NCBI GenBank assembly: GCA_022821545.1
Contig: JAJEDJ010000044.1
Coordinates: 1 to 43,589, forward strand
Length of the DNA: 43,589 nucleotides
Direction of reading: 5' to 3'
DNA from: Caldilineaceae bacterium
Lineage (GTDB): Bacteria; Chloroflexota; Anaerolineae; Caldilineales; Caldilineaceae
The first letter of the stretch is position 1, and each line of letters begins with the position of its first letter. Positions 33,909 through 41,784 of this stretch are shown here, piece after piece. The translations under genes and the position numbers were made by a program. The notes below the pieces were generated by a model, which worked only from the letters and a program-made list of their open reading frames with translations, was not told the DNA's origin and ran no database searches.

Positions 33909-33966
33909 GCGGCCGCTTCCCCGGGGGCCGCGAACAGGCTTCTTTGGCCTGGGGAATCCCCTGGCC
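33909..33966 (+). promoter_or_regulatory. Two GC-rich hairpins in the leader of the GT39-like gene
   Basis: GCGGCC (33909-33914) pairs with GGCCGC (33926-33931). A second stem, GGCC-T-GGGG (33946-33954), pairs with CCCC-T-GGCC (33958-33966), broken by one T-T mismatch around the 3-nt loop AAT. They stand 20-77 nt before the ATG at 33986 and may tune expression of this membrane protein. Confidence 0.4.
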
Positions 33967-33985
33967 CTTCCTCGGAGCGATATGA

Positions 33986-36157
33986 ATGTTCGAGAGTTTG
34001 ATAGCGGCTCTTCACTCTCCCGCTAGTCCGGAGGCGCAAAAGCCAAGCCGCCGCCTTTTGCATCTGGCTACAGTCTTTATCATTGCGTTCCTGGCGCTCG
34101 CCGTCGTCATGCTTCGTCTTTACCGACTGAACGAGCTGCCGGCGGGGATTCAGGTCAGCGAGGCCTTGAACGGGGTGGACGCTTTGCGCGTACTCAACGG
34201 CGAACATGCCGTTTTCTTTCCTTCCGAGTTCAGCGGCCACGAAGGACTGGTCGTCTACCTGATTGCGCTCTCGATTTCTCTCCTGGACCGGACCGACCTG
34301 GCGCTGCGCTTGCCCACGGCGCTGGCCAATGCCGCAACTGTCTTTGTCGTCTTCTGGCTAGGCCGGCTGCTCTTCGGTAGAGATGAATCGGGCGCAGCCA
34401 CACCGTGGCGCGGCATATTCATAGGCGGGTTTGGCGCCTGCCTGATGGCGGTCTCGATAGGACAGACGGTCCTGGGGCGCACGGTCTTTCGGGCCAATCA
34501 CCTACTTCTGCTGATTTCCCTGTGCCTGGCCTTGCTGTGGTGGGGCTGGAGGGAGCGAAGCTGGTGGGCGGTCACCTTGGCCGGCGTCTGCGCCGGACTG
34601 GTCCAGTACACCTACATACCTGCGCGTTTCACGCCATTCCTTTTCCTCGTCCTTGGCTTGAGCTTCCTGCTACCCCGTAGATTTGAGAGCCCGAGAAGTC
34701 TGAGGTCGGAACTCCCCTGGATTCTCAACTTTGGAGGAACGGCCTTGCTGGTGGCTGCGCCAATACTTATCTTTTTTGCTTCCCATCCTGAACATTTCCT
34801 GTTGCGCAGTAACGCGATCTCTGTCCTTCAGCCGCATGTCAACCAGGGAAACCTATTGAGCGTCTTCCTGGATAACGTGATCTGGCATTTGGCAGCCTTT
34901 GGCTTTAAGGGAGATGTAAGCTGGCGCCATAACTTTGGTGCCCTGCCAATGCTCAATCCATGGGAGGCATTCTTTTTCTGGCTCGGCGCAGGCATCGCAT
35001 TGTGGCGCTGGCGGCGGCCGTCGTGCCGACTCCTGCTTCTCTGGCTGGCTTTCCTGCTCCTGCCCGCAGTGATAGCCAGAGACTACGCCCCGAACACGCT
35101 GAGAATGCTTGGCGCAACACCGGCCGTCTATTTGGCTACGGCCTTCGGTCTATGGGAAGCCTTTCAATTCGCAAGGAAGCGGCTTTTCCCGTCGCGAGTT
35201 GCCGAGAGCGCCGCTGCTCTGGGAGCCGTCGCGGTAGTTGTGGTAACAGTTCAGGGAGTTTCCACTTTCCGTAACTACTTCGGCGTCTGGGCATTCGAAA
35301 GGGGCGTTCAATTTGCATACGAAGTGCCCTGGTCGGACTTCGCGCGTACACTCGACGCTTTGCCTTCATCCGAAGGGGAACTCTACCTCATCCCAAATTC
35401 ACTGGACCATCCCAGCTTTGACTACATCTACAGGGGGGACGCCTCAACCTTCTACTTTCCCCGGGAAACTGCAGATCTTGGTTTCCTGGCCTCAGAAATC
35501 GAGTCAGCCCTAGCCGGGATGGAGAATCCGACTGTAGTCAAGGTGGTTCAGTTGAACAATGTGCATGTTGGCTGGATAGGCAATGACACTGGCCGCGTAG
35601 CAGTTCTTCTGGGCAAGTACGCCCGGCTTGACGGCGTCGAACATTACAATGATTTCCACGTCCTCAACTTCAGCGACCTCTCCCTGGAGCGCCGCTGGAC
35701 ATTCTATGAGCGTTTGCAATCTTTGACCGTACAATACGATGGCGGGATTTCACTGATGGGTCTCGCCTTCGGGCAGGGACCGGAGGAGTATACAGCCGCA
35801 AGGCCAATTGAACTTAGAAAGGACAAGCCTCTTTGGATCGCATTGAATTGGGAGACTGTGCCGGACCTGGAGGTCGACTTTTCCGTGTCGATACGTCTGC
35901 AAAACAGTGCAGGGGAGGTCGTCTTTCAGGAAGATTCGCTCCTGTGGAATCCGCTGCACAGGCCGACAAGCGATTGGACGCCGGGTGAAAGGATAGATTC
36001 CCTGTACCAGATCAGCGTGCCGCCTGACAAACCGGCCGGCGACTACGAACTTAGGCTCGTCGTCTATAATACGGAGACTCTGGTTCCAACCGTCCAGGTT
36101 GGTGTTTGGGAACCTGAGTTGACACTGGCGGTAGTGAGAATAGAGGAAAGCGACTGA
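33986..36157 (+). CDS. GT39/ArnT-like glycosyltransferase-family membrane protein
   Basis: 723 residues. The N-terminal helix is followed by LNELPAGIQVSEALNGVDALR, where GT-C enzymes place their acidic catalytic pair (here Glu, with Asp seven residues on), and by SGHEGLVVYLIALSISLL. About ten membrane segments follow (to residue about 440), then a long extracytoplasmic part. The last about 110 residues match the C-terminal domain of the PTPS-related protein at 26867: both have a W-x-PG-x-x-L/I-x-S motif and a PAG-x-Y / PPG-x-Y turn. The acceptor may be a cell-surface glycan or protein using a polyprenyl-phosphate donor (family knowledge). GGAG lies 9 nt before the ATG at 33986. Confidence 0.82.
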   Translation: MFESLIAALHSPASPEAQKPSRRLLHLATVFIIAFLALAVVMLRLYRLNELPAGIQVSEALNGVDALRVLNGEHAVFFPSEFSGHEGLVVYLIALSISLLDRTDLALRLPTALANAATVFVVFWLGRLLFGRDESGAATPWRGIFIGGFGACLMAVSIGQTVLGRTVFRANHLLLLISLCLALLWWGWRERSWWAVTLAGVCAGLVQYTYIPARFTPFLFLVLGLSFLLPRRFESPRSLRSELPWILNFGGTALLVAAPILIFFASHPEHFLLRSNAISVLQPHVNQGNLLSVFLDNVIWHLAAFGFKGDVSWRHNFGALPMLNPWEAFFFWLGAGIALWRWRRPSCRLLLLWLAFLLLPAVIARDYAPNTLRMLGATPAVYLATAFGLWEAFQFARKRLFPSRVAESAAALGAVAVVVVTVQGVSTFRNYFGVWAFERGVQFAYEVPWSDFARTLDALPSSEGELYLIPNSLDHPSFDYIYRGDASTFYFPRETADLGFLASEIESALAGMENPTVVKVVQLNNVHVGWIGNDTGRVAVLLGKYARLDGVEHYNDFHVLNFSDLSLERRWTFYERLQSLTVQYDGGISLMGLAFGQGPEEYTAARPIELRKDKPLWIALNWETVPDLEVDFSVSIRLQNSAGEVVFQEDSLLWNPLHRPTSDWTPGERIDSLYQISVPPDKPAGDYELRLVVYNTETLVPTVQVGVWEPELTLAVVRIEESD

Positions 36158-36296
36158 GACAAGCCATCAGTTCGCTTCGACCACCGCCGAAGCCCCGTAA
36201 AGCCGCCCTTGACGGACTGTCGCGCGTTGCGCAGATATGAGTTTACTGTGAGCTTGCCGCAAAAAACTGGGCCACAAGCTAAGGTGTATAATGGAG

Positions 36297-36497
36297 CGCC
36301 TCCCAATTCCTCAGTGACTGGTTGATCGGCATGACGGGTGCTATAATCGCTCCTGGGCAGGAGCAGGCCGCTTCTGACGAAACAGAATTGGGAGTAGCAA
36401 TCGTTAAAGATTGCGGCCTGCATACAGTCCTGAAGTGAGAATGGTAAGGACTATGACGTGAACGCCCCCAAGACCTGCGTCTAAGGGAAGGGGAGCG
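36297..36497 (+). ncRNA. Candidate structured RNA in the 381-bp gap before the cyclodeaminase-FolD genes
   Basis: The gap 36158-36538 has no ORF. A perfect TATAAT (36287-36292, poor -35) would start RNA near 36300. Fold A: CTCCCAATTC (36300-36309) pairs perfectly with GAATTGGGAG (36385-36394), with hairpins GCTCCT-gggc-AGGAGC (36349-36364) and GCAATC-gttaaa-GATTGC (36397-36414). Fold B, mutually exclusive with A: GCAGGCCGC (36363-36371) pairs perfectly with GCGGCCTGC (36413-36421), closing a three-way junction with TTCTG/CAGAA (36372-36387) and AATC/GATT. Further 3' stems are AGTCCT/AGGACT (36426-36452) and GACG/CGTC (36455-36481). CGCCTCCC (36297-36304) can pair with GGGGAGCG (36490-36497). 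It could be a 6S-like RNA (known next to folate genes in other phyla) or a cis-acting folate-gene leader. No known family was matched. Confidence 0.4.
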
Positions 36498-36538
36498 GAG
36501 CACATTTACTCGATTCTTTCGGTTAGAGAGGACTAAGT

Positions 36539-37186
36539 GTGACAGATTTGGATACGGCTGGGACTCCCATCGCGACATTCCTTAATGAGCTGGCTTCAGG
36601 CGAGTCGACGCCAGGTGGAGGCGCGGCCGCGGCTCTGACCGGTAGCCAGGCGGCAGCGTTGCTGAGCATGGTCTTGAACTTCACAGTCGGTCGCAGGAAG
36701 TACGCAGCCGTAGAGGAAGAGTTGAGAGGTCTGCTGCTGCGAACCGAAGAGATGCGGGCGGAGCTTCTTTTATACGCAGATAAGGACGCCGAGGCGTTTG
36801 GCGCGGTGGCCGCCTGTTACTCGATGCCCCGTTCCACCACGGAAGAGAAGGACGCCAGGACCAGTGCAATGCAGACGGCACTGCGCGAGGCCGCAGAGGT
36901 GCCTTTCGCTATCGCCGCGCTGTGTGCCGATCTATTGGAATTGGCCTCCCCGGTTGCTGAGAAGGGCAATCCCAATGTCGTCAGTGATGCGGCGACAGCC
37001 GCCCACCTGGCCCATGCCGCCCTGTACAGTGCCCTCGTTAACGTTGACATTAATCTGAAGTATCTCAAAGACGAAACCTTTGTTTCCAGAATGCAGGCAG
37101 AGGTGGCGGAATTGAAGGCATCTGCCGCAAGCAACTACATCGCCGCCCGCGCTGCATGCACAGATGTCCTGGGCGTAGAGATATGA
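36539..37186 (+). CDS. Formiminotransferase-cyclodeaminase-type cyclodeaminase
   Basis: 215 residues matching the stand-alone FtcD C-terminal (cyclodeaminase/cyclohydrolase) family: a helical protein with the start [40 protein letters not shown] and [20 protein letters not shown], which carries the conserved Asp. The human domain converts 5-formimino-THF to 5,10-methenyl-THF plus ammonia; bacterial stand-alone forms are also linked to methenyl-THF cyclohydrolysis. The start is GTG at 36539 with GAGAGG upstream. The stop overlaps the FolD start (ATGA), so the products are made together. No formimino-transferase or histidine-degradation gene is in the window. Confidence 0.9.
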   Translation: MTDLDTAGTPIATFLNELASGESTPGGGAAAALTGSQAAALLSMVLNFTVGRRKYAAVEEELRGLLLRTEEMRAELLLYADKDAEAFGAVAACYSMPRSTTEEKDARTSAMQTALREAAEVPFAIAALCADLLELASPVAEKGNPNVVSDAATAAHLAHAALYSALVNVDINLKYLKDETFVSRMQAEVAELKASAASNYIAARAACTDVLGVEI

Positions 37187-38043
37187 CCGCACAACTTTTG
37201 AAAGGCCGACAACGCGCTAAGCAGCTGCAGGCCGAACTGTCAAGGGATTTCTCAGAGCTGGCCGCAGCTACCGGCGTGCAGCCGGCTCTGGCCGCCTTGC
37301 AAGTAGGCGCGGACCCGGCCGCGGCAGGCTACTTGCGCGCAATTCGCCGCGCCTGTCAGGGTGTTGGCGTTGCTCTAATGCCCGTTGTGCTTGATGAAGA
37401 GAGCAGCCCGGCAGAGGTCCAGGCGGCGTTGGCTGCGCTGAACGATGACAACGCCGTTCATGGAATTATGGTGCTGGAGCCGCTGCCGGATCATGTGGAC
37501 AGTTCCCAACTGATTGACGTCTTGAGCCCGGAAAAGGACGTGGACGGCGTTCATCCGCTAAACGCGGGAAGGCTGGCCGCGCAGCGACAGCCGCACTTCG
37601 TGCCGGCCACTCCTGCCGGAGCCGTAATGTTGCTGGAAGATGCCGGTGTGGCCTTCAAGGGCAAGAAGGCGGTCGTGATAGGGCGTAGCGACATCGTAGG
37701 AAAGCCGATGGCCCTCTTGTTGCTTCACCGACATTGTACGGTCACGATCGCCCATAGCCGCACCGAGGACCTGCCCTCGGTTGCCCGCGAGGCAGACATC
37801 CTTTGCGTAGCGGTGGGACGCCCGGCAATGGTAACGGGTGACTGGATAAAGCCTGGCGCTACTGTCGTTGATTTTGGTACGACCTATGTGGGTGGTTCCG
37901 TGAAGGGGGATTGCGAACAGGCGGGTGTAGAAGCCGCGGCGGGAATGTTTACACCGGTTCCGGGCGGAACGGGTCCCATGACGAACGTGATGCTGATGCA
38001 CAATTTGCTTAGCGCTTACCGACGTCTCGTCTCTGCGGCCTGA
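37183..38043 (+). CDS. folD-like: FolD-like methylene-THF dehydrogenase/cyclohydrolase with altered active site
   Basis: 286 residues with clear FolD architecture: [32 protein letters not shown] (NADP site), and [17 protein letters not shown]. The catalytic core differs: the Tyr-x3-Lys motif reads Tyr50-Leu-Arg-Ala-Ile54, so the essential Lys (Lys56 in the human enzyme) is Ile. The VQLPLP motif reads VLEPLP, so the Gln (Gln100 in human) is Leu98. PCTPxG is PATPAG. Asp121 (human Asp125) is kept. In the human enzyme Lys56 is required for the cyclohydrolase step, so this protein may be a dehydrogenase-only or regulatory FolD. The ATG at 37183 overlaps the upstream stop. Confidence 0.9.
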   Translation: MTAQLLKGRQRAKQLQAELSRDFSELAAATGVQPALAALQVGADPAAAGYLRAIRRACQGVGVALMPVVLDEESSPAEVQAALAALNDDNAVHGIMVLEPLPDHVDSSQLIDVLSPEKDVDGVHPLNAGRLAAQRQPHFVPATPAGAVMLLEDAGVAFKGKKAVVIGRSDIVGKPMALLLLHRHCTVTIAHSRTEDLPSVAREADILCVAVGRPAMVTGDWIKPGATVVDFGTTYVGGSVKGDCEQAGVEAAAGMFTPVPGGTGPMTNVMLMHNLLSAYRRLVSAA

Positions 38044-38045
38044 CA

Positions 38046-38792
38046 TCAGTGTCCCAGAATCTCGACACTGTTTTCGCGTGGATGGTGGTTGAGCTCGCTC
38101 TCTCCAAAGCTGTTCAGCAGGGTCCTCACCTTTTCCAGGCGGACCTGGAGGCGAGGTTCCTTGCACTTCCACTCCCCCCTTACCTGGTTGCAAACTAGCA
38201 GCGAATCGCCCCAGATACTGAGCATCGCGGAACCCGGCTCGGTCTGGCGTTCCTTCATCCGTTCGCGCACCGTTTCCAGTCCCGCGATGAGAGTGTCGTA
38301 CTCGGCTTCGTTGTTGGTTACCTGGTCCCCGAAGTTCAATTGAATGATTTCGCGCGGGTATCCCGGCCAGTCAAGCGCGAAGCTGCCGTAGCCTTCTCCG
38401 GGGTTGCCGCGGCTTCCTCCATCAAATACGATCTGAATCGGGTCTTTCATAGTCTCTTCCTGCAGGGAAGGGGCTGAAGGTTGAACTGTACTCATTTGGC
38501 CTGCAGCACCGGCGGCTGAATGTACGTTGCCAGGAGAACCGTTGTCCGATTTCTGGGGTCGGTCGGCTGGTCTTGGCGGCTCTGGCTTTAGGGGCTCCCT
38601 TTCTGTCCGTAGCCTGCTTCTTTCAGTGCTCTGAGGGGAAACCGAGAGCGCGATTCTCAATGGATTCCTGTCCGACAGCAGCTCCTCAGCTTCAATCAGC
38701 CCCATGACCTTCAGTTGGCGAAAGAGCGATCGTCTCTGCCCGGTAGATAGTCTTCCGATCTGGTTGACAAGCCGGTCCAGATTTCTGCCCAT
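38046..38792 (-). CDS. RNase H-like protein with N-terminal extension
   Basis: 248 residues. The C-terminal half (from about 117) is a type I RNase H fold: Asp124 in IVFDGGSRGNPGEG, Glu164 in TNNEAEYDTLIAGL, Asp196 in IWGDSLLVCNQVRGEW, and a last acidic residue Glu244 (HPRENSVEILGH) where Asp is usual. Residues 1-45 form a short helical region (LDRLVNQIGRLSTGQRRSLF) and 50-115 a Pro/Ser/Arg-rich linker, so the first half may bind a nucleic acid or partner. It faces FolD tail to tail with only 2 bp between stops. Whether it cuts RNA-DNA hybrids is likely but untested. Confidence 0.82.
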   Translation of the reverse strand: MGRNLDRLVNQIGRLSTGQRRSLFRQLKVMGLIEAEELLSDRNPLRIALSVSPQSTERSRLRTEREPLKPEPPRPADRPQKSDNGSPGNVHSAAGAAGQMSTVQPSAPSLQEETMKDPIQIVFDGGSRGNPGEGYGSFALDWPGYPREIIQLNFGDQVTNNEAEYDTLIAGLETVRERMKERQTEPGSAMLSIWGDSLLVCNQVRGEWKCKEPRLQVRLEKVRTLLNSFGESELNHHPRENSVEILGH

Positions 38793-38963
38793 TTCCGCCC
38801 GCCTCGGCTCTTCCGGTCCTCAATTACATTCGGATGAACTTGATTCCAATACAGGGAAGTTGAACTTGCATGCTGCTGAAGTTCAAGAGAGCATTGACAA
38901 CGGCGTCCCGGCACAGCGAGCGGAGAACACACGGGAAAGTCTCGTTGAGAATGCAGAGGGTTG

Positions 38964-39827
38964 CTAAGACGGCGGCAGTTCCTGCTTTTGAGCGGCCTTT
39001 GCCTTTTCCCACAGGAAGAGCAGGTTGGCTTGATGAAAATTCTGGACAAGCCCACCCAAGGGAATGCGCGTCCGCCCGAATTCCTCGATGTCGTGACTAA
39101 GGAGTTCCTTCTTGCTCGCCCCTGCGGAAAGGAGCCTTTCGACCAGCGCCTCAACGTCATTCAGGTATTGTATGCTTTCCAGAATGCTGGGCGTTACTTC
39201 GCCTCGCAAGAGAATATCACCATGGCCCTGAACAATCGTCTCCAAATTGAACTCGTGCAGACTGTGCAGAGACTGTTTGAATTTCTCTATATCGGCGAGA
39301 GGAGAAGCAATCACAGGCACGGGCATCATCAAGTCGCTGGCGAACAGCACCTTCTCCTCTCGCACATGCACGACACACACATCAGGCCCAGGGCCAGGCG
39401 CATGCATAATATGTACGGTTTTGTCTCCCAAGCGAATAACCGAACCTTCATTGAAGATGATCTTCGGCAATCGGATCTCAACCCGCAACAGTTCGGAGGT
39501 ATGCTCTCTCGCCTCTTCCAGCGCTCTCCGACCATAGCGAACAAGCAGGTCTCGCGTGGATTCATGGGCAATGAGTTCCGCCTCCGGAAAAAGGCAGGAG
39601 CCGTAGACATGGTCTGCGTGGCTGATTGTATTTACGAGATAGCGAACGCCTGCGGGGCAGACTTGCGCCGCAAAGTCCATGATCTGCCTGGTTTCCGAGG
39701 GAAAAGGCAGTGTATCAATCAAGATACCGCCTTCAGAGGACACGACCAGCCCAGCGTTCACCTCAGCGTACAGCGCACTGGTGAATACCCACGTATCATC
39801 CGCAACCCGTGTGCGCGTAATGGCCAC
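38964..39827 (-). CDS. Metallo-beta-lactamase-fold protein with incomplete metal site
   Basis: 287 residues starting at GTG 39827. The MBL motif is altered: the HxHxDH box reads Ile68-Ser-His70-Ala-Asp72-His73, and the usual TPGH strand reads APGPGPD with Pro146. Asp165 in FASDLMM and His202 in QGHGD are kept. Two of three site-1 ligands are lost while the site-2 set (Asp72, His73, Asp165, His202) is intact, so a mononuclear site-2 enzyme or an inactive fold is expected. Function unknown; homologues include glyoxalase II-like and lactonase-like hydrolases. A promoter with TATAAT lies upstream at 39880. Confidence 0.85.
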   Translation of the reverse strand: MAITRTRVADDTWVFTSALYAEVNAGLVVSSEGGILIDTLPFPSETRQIMDFAAQVCPAGVRYLVNTISHADHVYGSCLFPEAELIAHESTRDLLVRYGRRALEEAREHTSELLRVEIRLPKIIFNEGSVIRLGDKTVHIMHAPGPGPDVCVVHVREEKVLFASDLMMPVPVIASPLADIEKFKQSLHSLHEFNLETIVQGHGDILLRGEVTPSILESIQYLNDVEALVERLLSAGASKKELLSHDIEEFGRTRIPLGGLVQNFHQANLLFLWEKAKAAQKQELPPS

Positions 39828-39879
39828 CTGCTACATCCCCTTCCTCGAACTCATGGCCGGAGCAGTCGTCAAAGAGTAA

Positions 39880-39909
39880 ATTATAGCACAGTGCGGCAAC
39901 TCGGGGCAA
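39880..39909 (-). promoter_or_regulatory. Promoter upstream of the MBL-fold gene
   Basis: On the minus strand, TTGCCC (39909-39904), 18-bp spacer and perfect TATAAT (39885-39880). RNA would start near 39873, 46 nt before the GTG start. The 264-bp gap 39828-40091 shows no other clear feature. Confidence 0.5.
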
Positions 39910-40091
39910 CAGCGGAACCGATTTCTGGGGTCAAACGAGGAAACGCCAAGGAGGCTATAGCCGGAAGTGATAATCAAAGTACAGGCGTTCCGCTCTGCCT
40001 GGGCGGTCTGTCTTGCGGGGTAAGTGAAGGCGGTTCGAGGCGAGGCAATCTGAAATGGGACGCCGGTCTGGCTGAGCTCCTGCCGCCCAGC

Positions 40092-40976
40092 CTAACGTGT
40101 GCCCAGTCCCTGCCGGTCGGTATGCGCGCGTAACAGATGACCTTCAAGGCTGGTCACGTACAGATCGCGCAGATCGCTTCCGCCAAACGTACAGTTGGTC
40201 GGACTGTCGCACGGTAAAGGGTGCGTTTCCAGCACTCTGCCATTTGGCGCGAAGACGTAAATCATCCCTCCGGGGCCGCTCACTCCCCAACCGGCTGTGG
40301 CAACAATGTTGCCCTCGCTGTCCAGGCACATGCCATCCACGCCACGATGGGGATAGAAATTGTGGAGCACCTCGAACTGGCCCGCGATTTTCCCTTCACC
40401 CTGCGATTCTTCAAGGAGCGGGTAAGCACGCAGTTCACGCAGTTGACCCTCTCCGTGTTTGCTCTGGGCCACGTAGAGCACCTTCTCATCGGGCGAAAGG
40501 AGCAACCCGTTCGGTGCAGTCGTGTCGTAAGTTACGCGGACCGGGCGCCAGCTTCCGTCCGCCTGCCTATCCAATCTGTAGACGGACTCATGGTCCAACT
40601 CCATATCGTCACGAAAATCGCCGTACCGGGGGTCCGTGAACCAGACCCTGCCCTTGCTGTCGATAGCCAGATCGTTTGGGCTGTTGAAGCGGCGCCCTTC
40701 GAAATGCGCAGATAGTTCAACCGTTTCTTTGCCTTCCGGATATTGGACCATCCGCCGGCCGCCACCTTCACAGGCGTTAAGAACACCATCACTATCCAAC
40801 ATGAGGCCATTGGCCTCGTTTGTGCCCTCCCGCCAAACGCTGACCTGGCCGCCGTCGGGATCGTAGCGCATAATGCGACTGTTTGGAATGTTAGTAAACA
40901 GTAGCGAACTGCCATCCCAGACCGGCCCTTCCGTCAAGCCAATTGGTTGCAGCAGCGTTTCAAACTGCCAGGCCAT
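40092..40976 (-). CDS. SMP-30/gluconolactonase-like beta-propeller
   Basis: 294 residues of a six-bladed beta-propeller. The Ca2+-site residues of SMP-30/gluconolactonases are readable: Glu16 in LTEGPVWDG, Asn in RFNSPNDLAID, Asn in TTAPNGLLLSPD and Asp in GVDGMCLDSEGN, plus WFTDPRYGD. It should open a sugar lactone or related ester. GGAGGAAC precedes the ATG at 40976. It is the third gene after the unknown 496-residue protein and the isomerase, 12 bp from the latter, which implies a lactone intermediate in that operon (inference). Confidence 0.92.
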   Translation of the reverse strand: MAWQFETLLQPIGLTEGPVWDGSSLLFTNIPNSRIMRYDPDGGQVSVWREGTNEANGLMLDSDGVLNACEGGGRRMVQYPEGKETVELSAHFEGRRFNSPNDLAIDSKGRVWFTDPRYGDFRDDMELDHESVYRLDRQADGSWRPVRVTYDTTAPNGLLLSPDEKVLYVAQSKHGEGQLRELRAYPLLEESQGEGKIAGQFEVLHNFYPHRGVDGMCLDSEGNIVATAGWGVSGPGGMIYVFAPNGRVLETHPLPCDSPTNCTFGGSDLRDLYVTSLEGHLLRAHTDRQGLGTR

Positions 40977-40988
40977 CTGTTCCTCCCT

Positions 40989-41780
40989 TTATTGTTCGTT
41001 CAGGTAACCGGACCCGCAGTCGATTGCAATCTGCCGGCTTCGCTCAAGTGCATTGTAGGGGTCATCCAGCAGAGGGCTCAGCTCAAGGCTGACTGCACCT
41101 GCGTAACCGATGCCTTGCAGGGCCGTGAACGTTTCACGCAGCGTGTCGGTTGTCAAAACGCCGTCGAGTAGCGCCCAATGCAGGTCACCATGCCCATCAT
41201 TGTCGTCGAGATGGACATAGGTAAGCTTTTCGCCTGCCATATTGATCACCTCAGCAGGGTCTTCCCCGCTGATCTGAACGTGGCCAATATCGAAGAGGAG
41301 CCCCAGGTTAGGATGGGAGATTGCGTTGATGAAGTCAAGTGTGCCTGCGGCAGTCGGAAGTGCGGTTCCAGGAAAGTGCTCGATACAAAGCCTGACCTCA
41401 TAGGACGCAGCTTTCTCGGCGGCCTGCGCAAGGGAATCTGCATAACATTTCAGCGCCGCCGGGTTGTCGTCCTTGCCGGGCACCAGGTAGACTACGCTTC
41501 CTCCCAACGCCGCGCACTGTTTCACCACTTCCTCAACGTGTGCCGCGGCCTTTTGGCGCGCTTCGGCATTCGAACTTTCGAGCGCGGCGCCCTCTGGCGC
41601 CCCGAAGGAAGCTGCTACTGAAGAGACGTTCAGTGACGGCGAATCCTTCAGTATCTGAGAATCCTCCGGCTGCAGAAAGTCAGGCCTGATATCGATGCTC
41701 TTGAATCCCAGGGAACGCATGTCAGCAATGACTTCATTTTGCGGAGCGGTCAATGCCCACACACAACAGGACAGATACAT
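40989..41780 (-). CDS. Sugar phosphate isomerase/epimerase (AP endonuclease 2-like)
   Basis: 263 residues from the ATG at 41780; the longer ORF overlaps the upstream gene. Xylose-isomerase-like barrel motifs are present: FKSIDIRPDF, LCIEHFPGT (metal Glu), LGLLFDIGHVQISG, TYVHLDDNDGHGD and VSLELSPLLDDP. It begins 4 bp after the stop of the 496-residue gene and probably shares its promoter at 43328. Likely isomerises a keto sugar or acts as epimerase or hydroxypyruvate-type isomerase; the exact reaction is not readable. Confidence 0.9.
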   Translation of the reverse strand: MYLSCCVWALTAPQNEVIADMRSLGFKSIDIRPDFLQPEDSQILKDSPSLNVSSVAASFGAPEGAALESSNAEARQKAAAHVEEVVKQCAALGGSVVYLVPGKDDNPAALKCYADSLAQAAEKAASYEVRLCIEHFPGTALPTAAGTLDFINAISHPNLGLLFDIGHVQISGEDPAEVINMAGEKLTYVHLDDNDGHGDLHWALLDGVLTTDTLRETFTALQGIGYAGAVSLELSPLLDDPYNALERSRQIAIDCGSGYLNEQ

Positions 41781-41784
41781 AGGT

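Noticed and set aside
36372..36390. Hammerhead-like CTGACGA and GAAA strings
   Set aside because: The two motifs overlap each other and there is no stem II or cleavage-site strand in the right place.
36300..36400. ZTP (pfl) riboswitch resemblance: GTGACTGG and CCTGGGCA strings in order before folate genes
   Set aside because: The closing stem and the pseudoknot partner of the known class do not form, so it is kept only as an unassigned structured RNA.
38961..40133. A 390-codon plus-strand ORF
   Set aside because: Antisense to the MBL-fold gene; composition is not protein-like and no motif was seen.
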